Positions 17,554 to 25,956 of a DNA stretch of 56,873 nucleotides are shown in pieces. How positions within the stretch are numbered: position 1 is the stretch's first letter; every line of letters starts with the position of its first letter. Source of the DNA: an uncultured Alphaproteobacteria bacterium. Its GTDB lineage: Bacteria; Pseudomonadota; Alphaproteobacteria; Rhizobiales; Ancalomicrobiaceae. The notes beneath the pieces were generated by a model. It was not told where the DNA came from, did no database searches, and worked only from the letters and a program-made list of their open reading frames with translations. Where the stretch lies: NCBI GenBank assembly GCA_937919435.1, contig CALFRR010000265.1, forward strand, positions 1 to 56,873, given 5' to 3'. Made by a program: the position numbers and the translations under genes.

Positions 17554-19647
17554 GTGATCGCCGTCCTCCGCCGCCCGCCGTCCGACCGTCGTCTGAAGTG
17601 CACCGTTTCCGTCGCGGCGCTGATCGCCGGCGCGATCACGCTCGCATCGCATGGCGCGGTCGCCGGTGATGTGACGGTGAACGCCGCCTACTTCATGACG
17701 GATGTCTTCGGCAACAGCGCGGTCGGAGATCCGACGGCGAGAAGCGGCAGCGCGTCTTTGAACAGTTTGACCCTGGAGAGTGGAACGTCCGTGAACAACG
17801 CGGTCGGTGGGGAGGCGACGCCGGCCGAATCCGCGGACGACAACCGCGTCGTCATGAAGTCCGGAGCCACCGTCATGATGAGCCTCTACGGAGGGCACTC
17901 CACCCTGGGGGGGGCCGCCCGCAACTCGGTCACCATCGAGGGAGGTAGTGCGGGTAATGTCGAGGGTGGTGAGTCCGGGGCCGGTCACGCCGAGCGCAAC
18001 AGCGTCGACATCCGCGGCGGTACGGTATTCGGGTCTGTTATGGGTGGTTACGCGACCGGCACCGGGTGGAACGCGCTGAGCAATACCGTGACGATCAGTG
18101 GTGGTTCTGTCGGCACAGTCGTGGGGGGGTACGCTCAGTATGCCGCGGCGACGGGCAACACCGTCACGATCTCGGGCGGGACGGTGACCGGGCCGCTGAT
18201 CGCCGGCGGTCAGACGCTGACCGGTTCCGCAACCGACAACACCGTCACGATCAGCGGTTCCCCTATTTTCACAAATAACAACCTGAAGCTGTATGGCGGT
18301 TACTGCGCTTTTACGACGACATGCAGTGACGTGTTCACCGGCAATCGGCTCGAGCTCGAGACGTCCGGACTGACCGTCGCCAGCCTCGCCAATTTCCAGT
18401 ATCTCGACTTCTACCTGCCGACGACGCTCGCGGCCGGCGCGACCATGTTGACCGTGACCGGCACCGCCGACCTGACCAACGGCAGCGGCACGTCGTCCAC
18501 CGTCAACGTCGGCATCAACGGCGCCTCGTCGCCGCTCGCGCCGGGCGACAGCATCAAGCTGCTCCATGCGGGAACGCTGGTCACCGCCGCCGGGCTCAAC
18601 GGCACGGCCACCGGCACGGGCATGCAGGGCGTGACGCTCGCCTACACGTTCGACATCACCGCGACCGCGACCGACCTCGTCGCCACCGTCGCGGCGCCCC
18701 CCACCGTGACCAAGGTGAGCAAGGCGCTGTCCGAAGGCTACGTGTCGGGAGTGTCGTTGATCAATCAGGGCGCCGACCTCGCCGCCGGCAGCGGCATGGC
18801 CAACGCCGTCGCGGCGGCGGGCGAGGCCTGGTCGACCTTCGGCGCGGTGTCCGGCGGATCGCAGCGGGCGCGGACCGGTTCGTATGTCGATCTGGACGGC
18901 GTCTCGCTGATGGCCGGCATCGCCCGGCGGTTCGACTTCACGGCCGGCAACGCGACGGCCGGTCTGTTCGCCGAATACGGCGACGGCCGCTACGACACGT
19001 TCAACCGCTTCGCCTCGGGCGTGGTCCGCGGCCGCGGCAACAGCCACTCTTACGGCGGCGGCCTGATCGGCCGCTTCGATTTCGCGGCGACCGAGACCGG
19101 CCACGCCCATGCGGAGGCCACGATCCGGCTCGGCACCGTCCACAACGACTTCCACAGCGCGGATCTGATGAGCGGCGGGGTCGCGGCCGGCTACGAAGCG
19201 TCATCGTTCTACGCCGGCGCGAGCGCCGCGTTGGGCTATGCCTGGACGCTCGGCCCGGCGACGACGCTGGACGTCGGCGGCCGTTACCTGTGGTCGCGCC
19301 TCGACGGCGACAGCGTGCGGCTGACCACCGGCGAGACGGTGGACTTCGACGCGGTGACGTCGCAGCGCACCCGGCTCGGCGCCCGCCTCTCGCACACGCT
19401 CACCGGTGGCTGGACCCCCTTCGCCGGGGCGGCGTGGGAGCACGAGTTCGACGGCGAGGCGAAGGCGACCACCCATGGCCTCGCACTGGACGCGCCGAGC
19501 CTCCGCGGCGACACCGGCATCTTCGAAGCGGGGCTCACGCTGAAGCCGTCGTCCGACCTGCCGCTGGCGCTCGACCTCGGCCTGCAGGGCTTCGTCGGCC
19601 GACGCGAGGGCATGGCCGGCGGATTGCGGGCCAAGTGGACCTTCTGA
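17554..19647 (+). CDS. Autotransporter (type Va secreted) protein with repeat passenger
   Basis: A 697-residue protein starting at a GTG with GGAG nine bases upstream. It has an extended signal peptide (charged first ~15 residues, hydrophobic core, probable cleavage near A-V-A-G at 35-38). The passenger (about 40-400) contains about six imperfect repeats built on 'NTVTISGGSVGTVVGGYA', as expected for a beta-helix. The last ~265 residues form an autotransporter barrel ('LFAEYGDGRYDTFNRF', 'GAAWEHEFDGEAKA') ending in Trp-Thr-Phe, the terminal aromatic recognised by the BAM complex. No adhesin, protease or lipase motif is visible, so its surface role is unknown. It lies between the two copies of a 154-bp direct repeat. 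Confidence 0.88.
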   Translation: MIAVLRRPPSDRRLKCTVSVAALIAGAITLASHGAVAGDVTVNAAYFMTDVFGNSAVGDPTARSGSASLNSLTLESGTSVNNAVGGEATPAESADDNRVVMKSGATVMMSLYGGHSTLGGAARNSVTIEGGSAGNVEGGESGAGHAERNSVDIRGGTVFGSVMGGYATGTGWNALSNTVTISGGSVGTVVGGYAQYAAATGNTVTISGGTVTGPLIAGGQTLTGSATDNTVTISGSPIFTNNNLKLYGGYCAFTTTCSDVFTGNRLELETSGLTVASLANFQYLDFYLPTTLAAGATMLTVTGTADLTNGSGTSSTVNVGINGASSPLAPGDSIKLLHAGTLVTAAGLNGTATGTGMQGVTLAYTFDITATATDLVATVAAPPTVTKVSKALSEGYVSGVSLINQGADLAAGSGMANAVAAAGEAWSTFGAVSGGSQRARTGSYVDLDGVSLMAGIARRFDFTAGNATAGLFAEYGDGRYDTFNRFASGVVRGRGNSHSYGGGLIGRFDFAATETGHAHAEATIRLGTVHNDFHSADLMSGGVAAGYEASSFYAGASAALGYAWTLGPATTLDVGGRYLWSRLDGDSVRLTTGETVDFDAVTSQRTRLGARLSHTLTGGWTPFAGAAWEHEFDGEAKATTHGLALDAPSLRGDTGIFEAGLTLKPSSDLPLALDLGLQGFVGRREGMAGGLRAKWTF

Positions 19648-19846
19648 CCCCGCGCCCCGGCGGAAAGCGTGTCGGGGCGGACCGAGGTCGGCCTCCGCTC
19701 GACGCCCGGTCAGGTCTCGCGAAATCCCGATGCGTCGGGATCTGGTGAGGTTGCGGCCCGACCGGCCGACGCCCGTTCGGACCCGCCTCCGCCGATGAAG
19801 TTCCGAACGGGTCGAAACACCATCGGCTCGGTTTCACGCAAAGGCG

Positions 19847-20000
19847 CGAGCCGCGCGAACACTTCCGGGACAAGTGGACGGAAGAAGACGCCTACGTCCA
19901 CGTCCTCTACACCGAGCGCGAAGCCGACAACCCCGACCCGTCGAACCTCGACCCGGTCCACGACGGGAAAGGGTTTCAGTAGTATCGGATCAGGAAGTGA
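19847..20000 (+). pseudogene. Decayed 3'-end fragment of the membrane-protein gene at 15490-17085
   Basis: An ungapped duplicate of bases 16932-17085. Missense changes include Trp to Arg, Asp to Ala and Tyr to His relative to the intact copy. A Leu TTG codon has become TAG near 19979-19983, seven codons before the original stop. Only the last ~50 codons are present and there is no upstream gene, so it cannot be functional. A short stem-loop (20008-20022) follows. It marks a segment duplication or replacement whose left boundary is the intact gene. Confidence 0.85.
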
Positions 20001-20071
20001 GGGGGAGCTCTCCGCCGGAGAGGGACATTTTAACCAAAGAGACTACGATAATGCTGGCGCGGTTCAGAGCC

Positions 20072-20713
20072 TCAACTGCCCAGTTCATTCTCCGCAGCTT
20101 CCAAAAAGGCACAGAGGGCGCCGCCTAGATCCCCGAAGGATCGAGTGTTCCGACCCTTCATCCTGACGGACCATGGCCGCGTGCTGTGCCGGAAATTGTA
20201 GGGAACCAACTTCCCTTGGTCGTCAAACTGCGCGTCGAACGTGACGGGCCGGTATTCGAGAGATCCGAACGGGTCCTTCAGCCGCCGGCCGGTTTTCGGG
20301 GACGTTCCAAACAGGCCAATCAATGCTCCGTCTTCATATTCGTCCAACAGGATAATGCACTTTCCCGAAAGGCGACTTTCCACCAGGGCGAACGCCTCCG
20401 CCGCCGTGTTCACGCCCTCAATGCGCAGAGACCGCTTCTCGGCCGAGGGAACATGGCTCATAGCCTGTGCCACAAGCGGGCTTCCTTCGGCTCGGCACTT
20501 CAATTCCACCACCAACTCGTCGCCCTCGACGACATTCGTGACGTCACCTGTGAGTAGGGCAGCCACGTGTTTACAGAACTGGCCGCCCCTAGCCCCCGCT
20601 GGGCACCGGCAAAAGATCCTGAGGTCTTTCCCGCGACCCTCTGCGACGATGTCGTAAGGCTGTGAGGCTGAACCCTTAATACGGAAGCGAAGAACATCAG
20701 CATTGGTGCCCAT
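20072..20713 (-). CDS. SWIM zinc-finger domain protein of unknown function, lower-GC island
   Basis: A 213-residue protein whose N-terminal part has a SWIM zinc finger: 'FCRCPAGARGGQFCKHV' with Cys35, Cys37, Cys47 and His49 (C-x-C-x9-C-x-H). The remaining ~160 residues match no family I recognise. SWIM fingers bind DNA or proteins and occur with helicases, Rad51-type factors and transposases. Base composition is clearly below that of neighbours, with AT-rich codons and an AT-rich upstream region, pointing to recent acquisition. The ATG at 20713 follows GGGG at suitable spacing; an in-frame GTG at 20746 is an alternative. No mobility gene is adjacent. Confidence 0.72.
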   Translation of the reverse strand: MGTNADVLRFRIKGSASQPYDIVAEGRGKDLRIFCRCPAGARGGQFCKHVAALLTGDVTNVVEGDELVVELKCRAEGSPLVAQAMSHVPSAEKRSLRIEGVNTAAEAFALVESRLSGKCIILLDEYEDGALIGLFGTSPKTGRRLKDPFGSLEYRPVTFDAQFDDQGKLVPYNFRHSTRPWSVRMKGRNTRSFGDLGGALCAFLEAAENELGS

Positions 20714-21162
20714 GAATGCCCCATATAAATCAAAAATAGACCACACCTATGCCTTGATACAAAAGTATAGTACATCGCATTTAATGCAGATGAACACGGC
20801 ACATTGCCACTCAGTCTACGGGCATGCTCCAGATCTCGGGCAGGTCGGCAGTTAGCAGCGCCAGCGCGGCCGATGAAGAAAAAATCTGCGTAGATCCGCT
20901 GACAAATTTGCTTCCAGATTTGTAGTCAAGCCCGCCTTGATTGAGCGCTCATAATCCGCATGCCGACCATCCTAGCCTCCCCTCCGGGTCGGCCACAGTC
21001 AATCCTCCCACCCCCCTCCGTTCGTCGACCACCTCCACTCTTGCCGCCACCTCCGTTCCGCGCTACAACCGAACCGTAACGTACGGTACGGCGCCCGAAC
21101 GCTTCGGCGCGCCGCCGTCGCAGGCTCCGCCTTCCACCCGGCCTTCGGACCCGCCCCTCGCG
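20714..21162. other. 449-bp AT-richer intergenic region between divergent SWIM and tetR genes
   Basis: The left half is the most AT-rich DNA in this part of the window and should hold the promoter of the SWIM gene; 'TATATG' lies just upstream of its ATG. The right half becomes GC-rich and contains the inverted repeat at 21073-21087. No gene is convincing here: the reading frame open upstream of tetR from 20941 has poor codon usage before 21163. Confidence 0.5.
21073..21087. promoter_or_regulatory. Candidate TetR operator (inverted repeat)
   Basis: ACCGTA-ACG-TACGGT is a perfect 6-bp dyad with a 3-base spacer, followed by a further partial repeat (TACGG). It lies 76 bases upstream of a tetR-family gene, where autoregulating TetR proteins usually bind. 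The dyad is seen; the protein match is inferred. Confidence 0.5.
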
Positions 21163-21825
21163 ATGGACCACGTCCCCACCGACGACACTCCCTGGACGGA
21201 TCGTCAGCGCGACGTGCTCGACGCCGTTCTGCGGCTGCTCGTCGAGGAGGGCGATCGGCTGACCACCACCGCGGTCGCCCGCGCCGCCTCCTGCTCCAAG
21301 GAAACCCTCTACAAGTGGTTCGGCGACCGCACCCGCCTGCTCGAGGCGACGGTGCGCTGGCAGGCGTCGCGGGTGAAGGTGGCGCCGGTCGGCGGCCATC
21401 GGCTCGATCGCGCCTCGCTCACCGCCCGGCTCGAGGAATTCGCGGTCAACTGGCTGACGGTGATCGCCTCCGACACCTCGATCGCACTCAACCGGGTGGC
21501 GATCGGTCAGGCCGCCAAGGATGCGACGCTCGGCGAGATCGTGCTCGCCAACGGCCGTTTCGCCATGGGCCGGCGGCTGGAGCCGGTGCTCGAGGCGGGG
21601 CGCGAGGCCGGGCTCCTCGCCTTCGACGACCGCGAGACGGCGTTCCGCACCTTCTTCGGCCTGGTCGCCCGCGACGTCCACATCCGTCTGTTGCTCGGCG
21701 AGCCGATGGACCTCTCCGCCGACACGATCCGGACCGATGCGGTCCGGGCCGTCCGACAGTTTCTCGTCCTCCACGGGGTACCCGAAACCGGGTCGCCCGC
21801 GGACACAACCCCGAACGGCCGGTGA
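21163..21825 (+). CDS. TetR/AcrR-family transcriptional regulator
   Basis: A 220-residue protein. Residues ~12-58 form the TetR DNA-binding domain ('TTTAVARAASCSKETLYKWF'). The C-terminal half ('TARLEEFAVNWLTVIASD', 'TLGEIVLANGRF', 'RTFFGLVARDVHIRLLLG') fits the AefR-like TetR_C domain. ilvC starts 34 bases after its stop, and regulators of this type precede ilvC in several Rhizobiales genomes. Its target could be itself, ilvC, or both; a palindrome lies upstream at 21073. The inducing ligand is unknown. Confidence 0.86.
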   Translation: MDHVPTDDTPWTDRQRDVLDAVLRLLVEEGDRLTTTAVARAASCSKETLYKWFGDRTRLLEATVRWQASRVKVAPVGGHRLDRASLTARLEEFAVNWLTVIASDTSIALNRVAIGQAAKDATLGEIVLANGRFAMGRRLEPVLEAGREAGLLAFDDRETAFRTFFGLVARDVHIRLLLGEPMDLSADTIRTDAVRAVRQFLVLHGVPETGSPADTTPNGR

Positions 21826-21859
21826 CCGGCCGAACCACGAGCGAGGGAAGGAACCCCCG

Positions 21860-22879
21860 ATGCGCGTCTATTACGATTCCGATGCCGATCTCAATCTCAT
21901 CAAGGGCAAGAAGGTCGTGGTCGTCGGCTACGGCAGCCAGGGCCGGGCGCACGCCCTGAACCTGAAGGACTCCGGCTGCAAGGAGATCCGGATCGCGCTC
22001 AAGGCCGGGTCGACCACCGCCAAGAAGGTCGAGGCCGACGGGCTCCAGGTGATGACCGTCGCCGACGCCGCCAAGTGGGCCGACCTGATGATGATGGCCA
22101 CCCCGGACGAGCTCCAGGCCGACATCTACAAGGCCGAGATCGCGCCCTTCGTCCGCGACGGCGCGGCGATCGCCTTCGCCCACGGCCTCAACGTCCACTT
22201 CGGGCTGATCGAGCCGAAGCCGACCCTCGACGTGATCATGATGGCGCCGAAGGGCCCCGGCCACACGGTGCGCGGCGAATACCAGAAGGGCGGCGGCGTG
22301 CCCTGCCTGATCGCCGTCCATCAGGACGCCTCCGGCAACGCCCACGACCTCGCGCTCTCCTATGCCTGCGGCATCGGCGGCGGCCGCTCCGGCGTGATCG
22401 AGACCACCTTCCGCGAGGAATGCGAGACCGATCTGTTCGGCGAGCAGGTGGTGCTCTGCGGCGGTCTGGTCGAGCTGATCCGCAACGGCTTCGAGACGCT
22501 GGTCGAGGCCGGCTATGCGCCGGAGATGGCCTATTTCGAGTGCCTGCACGAAGTGAAGCTGATCGTCGACCTCATCTACGAGGGCGGCATCGCCAACATG
22601 AACTACTCGATCTCCAACACCGCCGAGTGGGGCGAGTACGTCTCCGGCCCGCGGATCATCAACGCCGACACCAAGGCGGAGATGAAGCGAGTGCTGACCG
22701 ACATCCAGACCGGCAAGTTCACGTCCGAGTGGATGCAGGAATACAAGGCCGGCGCGGCCCGCTTCAAGGGCATCCGTCGCCTGAACGACGAGCACCAGAT
22801 CGAAGCGGTCGGCGCGAAGCTCCGCGGCATGATGCCGTGGATCGCCAAGAACAAGCTGGTCGACAAGGGCCGCAACTGA
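21860..22879 (+). CDS. ilvC: Ketol-acid reductoisomerase (NADP-dependent), class I
   Basis: A 339-residue class I IlvC. The Rossmann motif is 'VVVVGYGSQGRAHALNLKDSG', then 'MMAPKGPGHTVRGEY' and the metal-binding 'TFREECETDLFGEQ' with 'ECLHEVKLIVDLIYEGG'. It catalyses the second step of valine and isoleucine synthesis, acting on the product of IlvB/IlvN. It has its own leader region, preceded by 'GAGGGAAGGAACC', and is ~6.5 kb from ilvBN, separated by accessory genes. A strong hairpin follows at 22917. Confidence 0.97.
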   Translation: MRVYYDSDADLNLIKGKKVVVVGYGSQGRAHALNLKDSGCKEIRIALKAGSTTAKKVEADGLQVMTVADAAKWADLMMMATPDELQADIYKAEIAPFVRDGAAIAFAHGLNVHFGLIEPKPTLDVIMMAPKGPGHTVRGEYQKGGGVPCLIAVHQDASGNAHDLALSYACGIGGGRSGVIETTFREECETDLFGEQVVLCGGLVELIRNGFETLVEAGYAPEMAYFECLHEVKLIVDLIYEGGIANMNYSISNTAEWGEYVSGPRIINADTKAEMKRVLTDIQTGKFTSEWMQEYKAGAARFKGIRRLNDEHQIEAVGAKLRGMMPWIAKNKLVDKGRN

Positions 22880-22916
22880 GCGACGCGGGCCTTTCGGGCT
22901 CGACCGACACGAAGAC

Positions 22917-22946
22917 CGAGAGCCGGGCGGCGACGCCCGGCTCTCG
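22917..22946. terminator. Hairpin terminator after ilvC
   Basis: A perfect 12-bp stem (22917-22928 with 22935-22946) with a 6-base loop lies 38 bases after ilvC. Only a weak T-run follows on either side, so it may also serve the leftward lipoprotein gene that ends at 23003. Confidence 0.65.
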
Positions 22947-23002
22947 CCGTTTCGGGACTCGCCGAGAGGGATCCGCGACGCGTCGCCGGATCGACCGGCC
23001 GA

Positions 23003-23539
23003 TCAGTTCGGATATTCCTTCGCCGCCCACCAGGCGTAGGCCGCGGCGAGCGCGCGCATCCGCTTCTCTTCGTTCTCGGGATCGTACCAGAAGCCGGACG
23101 AGGACGAGGGCAGAGAGGCGATGTGCGGACGCCGATCGATCACCGCGCCGGAGGCGGCGCGCACCACCAGGGCGCCGTCGATCCAGTCGGTGGCGTCGTT
23201 GCCGCCGCCGAACCGGTCGAAGCTGCTGCTCCGTCCGCTCCCCGTCCAGGCCGCGAGCTTCACCGAGGCGATCTCCAGGGTCAGAACCGGCGCGCCCTTG
23301 GCGGTCGGATCGATCCGGCCGGCGAAGGCGGAGGGGATCGCGGCGCGGGTCGCGGCGGCGACGCGAGCGGCGTAGTTCGGCACGCCCTTGGCCGCGAACG
23401 GGCCGGCATCGACCTCGACGGCACGGAAACGGGCGATCGCCGGAGCCGGTTCGCCGGTCGCACAGCCGGCGAGCGGCAGCGCGGCGAGACCGAGAAGGCC
23501 GAGATCACCGAGGAAACGGCGGCGGGTCGGAACGATCAT
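23003..23539 (-). CDS. Putative lipoprotein of unknown function
   Basis: A 178-residue protein starting 'MIVPTRRRFLGDLGLLGL' with the lipobox L-A-G-C at about residues 22-25. The twin Arg-Arg before the hydrophobic stretch also recalls a Tat signal. The mature part contains 'GVPNYAARVAAATRAAI' and 'LVVRAASGAVIDRRPHIA'. I do not recognise the family; the pattern resembles small alphaproteobacterial outer-membrane lipoproteins. It lies downstream of pgi on the same strand, 191 bases away, and is probably transcribed on its own. Confidence 0.75.
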   Translation of the reverse strand: MIVPTRRRFLGDLGLLGLAALPLAGCATGEPAPAIARFRAVEVDAGPFAAKGVPNYAARVAAATRAAIPSAFAGRIDPTAKGAPVLTLEIASVKLAAWTGSGRSSSFDRFGGGNDATDWIDGALVVRAASGAVIDRRPHIASLPSSSSGFWYDPENEEKRMRALAAAYAWWAAKEYPN

Positions 23540-23730
23540 GGACGATGCCTTTCGAGGATTGCCGCCGGCGCCCGCGGTCACGATGCGGGACGGCGAACCG
23601 TCCGTGCCGGCGCTGGGGCGCTCCGACACGGGGATCGACGACCGTCGGGCGACCTTCCGCGGTCGTCCGGCCCCCTCGGGGCGGCGGCGCTCGTGACCGC
23701 CGGACGCACCGGCGTCACGAGCCCGGGGTC

Positions 23731-25380
23731 TCAGGCGTCGGCGGCGGAACCGCGCAGCGCGTGGAAATGGGCGAGCAGACCGGTGGTCGACGGGTCCTTG
23801 CCGACCGCCTCCGCCTCGCCCTCGACCATCGGCAGGAGTTCGGTGGCGAGCTGCTTGCCGAGCTCGACGCCCCACTGATCGAACGAGTTCACGTCGAAGA
23901 TCACCCCCTGGACGAACACCTTGTGCTCGTAGAGGGCGAGCAGCCGGCCGAGGGTGAAGGGGTCGAGCTTGCGATAGAGGATGGTGTTCGACGGCCGGTT
24001 GCCGGGGAACACCTTGTGCGGCAGGAGCGCGTCGACCTCGGCGCGGGACATGCCGGCGGCCTCGAGTTCGGCCCGCACGGTGCGTTCGTTCTTGCCGACC
24101 ATCAGCGCTTCCGACTGGGCGAAGCAGTTCGCCACCAGCTTGGCGTGATGATCGAAGAGCTCCTCGTGCGGCTCGGCGGCGAGCAGGAAGTCGACCGGCA
24201 CGACGTCGGTGCCCTGATGGATCAGCTGGAAGAAGGCGTGCTGCCCGTTGGTGCCGGGCTCGCCCCACACCACCGGCCCGGTCGGCCGCAGCACCGGCTC
24301 GCCGCTGCGGGTCACCCGCTTGCCGTTCGACTCCATGTCGAGCTGCTGGAGATGGGCGGCGAAACGCGACAGGCGTTGGTCGTAGGGGATCACCGCATGG
24401 GTCGCATAGCCCATCTGGTCGCGATACCAGACGCCGATCATCGCCAGGATCACCGGCATGTTGGCGTAGAGCGGCGCCGAGAGGAAATGCTCGTCCATCG
24501 CCGCGCCGCCGTCCAGGAAGGCGCGGAAGTTCACCTCGCCGACGGCGAGCATGACCGGCAGACCGATCGCCGACCAGACCGAATAGCGTCCCCCGACCCA
24601 GTCCCAGAATCCGAAGGCCCGCTCGGCGGAGATGCCGAAGGCCTCGACCTTGGGAATGGCGGTTGAGATCGCCGCGAAATGGGCGCCGACCGCCGCCTCG
24701 CCGAGCGCGCCGGCGATCCAGGCGCGGGCGCTCGCCGCGTTGGTCATCGTCTCGAGCGTGGTGAAGGTCTTCGAGGCGACCAGGAACAGCGTGGTCTCGG
24801 GCGACAGCGGCTTCAGCGTGTCGGCGATGTCGGCACCGTCGACGTTGGAGACGAAGTGCACCTTCGGACCGTCGTGGTAGGGGGCGAGCGCCAGCGTCAC
24901 CATCTTCGGACCGAGATCGGAGCCGCCGATGCCGATGTTGACCACGTCGGTGAACCGCTTGCCGGTGGCGCCGGTGATCGTGCCGGCGCGGACGCCCTCG
25001 GCGAAGGCCCCCATCCGGACCAGGACCGCCTCGACGTCGGGGCCGACGTCGCGCCCACCCACCCAGTGCGGCCGACCGCCGGGATTGCGCAGCGCCACGT
25101 GCAGCACCGAGCGCTTCTCGGTGGTGTTGATCGGCTCGCCGGCGAACATCCGGTTGCGCCACCCTTCGACGTCGCTCGCCCGGGCCAGCGCGAACAGGAG
25201 ATCGAGGGTCTCGTCGGTCAGCCGGTTCTTCGAATAGTCGAGCAGCAGGTCGTCGTGGGCGACCGAAAAGCGCGAGAAGCGGTGCCGGTCGGCGGCGAAC
25301 AGGTCGCGGATCTGCACCGACTGGAGCAGGCGGGAGTGGTTGCGGAGGGCCTGGAAGGCGTAGTAGCGCGAATCGGACAT
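23731..25380 (-). CDS. pgi: Glucose-6-phosphate isomerase
   Basis: A 549-residue protein, the usual length for the long bacterial form. Both family signatures are present: 'DWVGGRYSVWSAIG' and 'FDQWGVELGKQLATELLP'. Also visible are 'NIGIGGSDLGPKM' and 'GTNGQHAFFQLIHQG', which hold the active-site Glu/His region. It interconverts glucose-6-phosphate and fructose-6-phosphate. It lies 86 bases downstream of the small AsnC-domain gene on the same strand, so the two may share a transcript. Confidence 0.97.
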   Translation of the reverse strand: MSDSRYYAFQALRNHSRLLQSVQIRDLFAADRHRFSRFSVAHDDLLLDYSKNRLTDETLDLLFALARASDVEGWRNRMFAGEPINTTEKRSVLHVALRNPGGRPHWVGGRDVGPDVEAVLVRMGAFAEGVRAGTITGATGKRFTDVVNIGIGGSDLGPKMVTLALAPYHDGPKVHFVSNVDGADIADTLKPLSPETTLFLVASKTFTTLETMTNAASARAWIAGALGEAAVGAHFAAISTAIPKVEAFGISAERAFGFWDWVGGRYSVWSAIGLPVMLAVGEVNFRAFLDGGAAMDEHFLSAPLYANMPVILAMIGVWYRDQMGYATHAVIPYDQRLSRFAAHLQQLDMESNGKRVTRSGEPVLRPTGPVVWGEPGTNGQHAFFQLIHQGTDVVPVDFLLAAEPHEELFDHHAKLVANCFAQSEALMVGKNERTVRAELEAAGMSRAEVDALLPHKVFPGNRPSNTILYRKLDPFTLGRLLALYEHKVFVQGVIFDVNSFDQWGVELGKQLATELLPMVEGEAEAVGKDPSTTGLLAHFHALRGSAADA

Positions 25381-25466
25381 GTCGGTCTTCCGCTGGCGTT
25401 TCCGGGCGGGGGCCGCCCGAGGGTTCGGCGCCGGCCGCCGACGCCGGGACGTGCTCTCCGATCCGG

Positions 25467-25703
25467 TCAGAAAGCCTTGAAGGTGATCAGGGTCTTGGTG
25501 TCGACGATCCCGGGGATCGAATGCACCTTCTCGTTGACGAAATGGCCGATGTCGCTCGAATCGTCGACGTAGAACTTGACGATCAGATCGTGGTCGCCGG
25601 CGATCGAGTAGATCTCGGAGGCGATCTCCGCATCGGCCAGTGCCGTGGCCACCTCGTAGGAGCGCCCGAGGTTGCATTTCACGAGAACGAAGAACGGTTT
25701 CAT
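25467..25703 (-). CDS. Stand-alone Lrp/AsnC ligand-binding (RAM) domain protein
   Basis: A 78-residue protein that is only the RAM half of an Lrp/AsnC regulator: 'KCNLGRSYEVATALADAE', 'YSIAGDHDLIVKFYVDD' and 'IPGIVDTKTLITFKAF'. No helix-turn-helix domain is present, so it does not bind DNA by itself. Such proteins form decamers that bind amino acids or nucleotides, and small versions are widespread in alphaproteobacteria. It sits upstream of pgi and divergent from the thi operon. No specific role can be assigned. Confidence 0.85.
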   Translation of the reverse strand: MKPFFVLVKCNLGRSYEVATALADAEIASEIYSIAGDHDLIVKFYVDDSSDIGHFVNEKVHSIPGIVDTKTLITFKAF

Positions 25704-25869
25704 CGCTGGGGACCTCTCGACGATGGGTTCAGTCGAGCAGATGGCGGCCGGAAGGGCAAGAGGGAACCAATGCGCAGGAGCTGCGCGCGCTTCGCGACGA
25801 TCCGCCCCACCACCGCCCCGGGGCTTGCCAAGGGCGGTTTCCCGGCTTAATTCCTGACGCCGTTCTCAA

Positions 25870-25948
25870 TGGGGGTGCCCGATCGGATCGGGCTGAGAGG
25901 CGTCGCCAACCCCTCGAACCTGATCCGGGTCGTGCCGGCGGAGGGATT
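25870..25948 (+). promoter_or_regulatory. TPP riboswitch (THI element) controlling thiMED
   Basis: All core THI-element blocks are present in order: GGGGGTGCCC, GGGCTGAGAGG, CCCCTCGAACCTGATCCGGG, then GTGCCGGCGGAGGGA. The CTGAGA and GAACCTGAT cores that contact TPP are intact. The 3' strand that closes P1 contains GGAGGGA, which is also the ribosome-binding site of thiM (start 25957). Ligand binding would therefore hide the Shine-Dalgarno sequence. Translational control is inferred from that overlap; no separate terminator is seen. Confidence 0.95.
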
Positions 25949-25956
25949 TGAGACCG

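Noticed and set aside
17449..19155. 568-codon minus-strand frame across the autotransporter gene
   Set aside because: No domain is recognisable, and the + strand product has a signal peptide, repeats and a barrel ending in Phe.
19724..19741. ATCCCGA-TGCG-TCGGGAT stem-loop as a terminator of the autotransporter gene
   Set aside because: The stem is perfect but short, lies 77 bases after the stop and has no T-run; termination there is possible but not supported enough to list.
20022..20034. GGGACATTTTAAC, recalling the end of some insertion sequences
   Set aside because: There is no matching inverted end, target duplication or transposase within the window, so an insertion sequence cannot be claimed; at most it is a remnant next to the decayed repeat.
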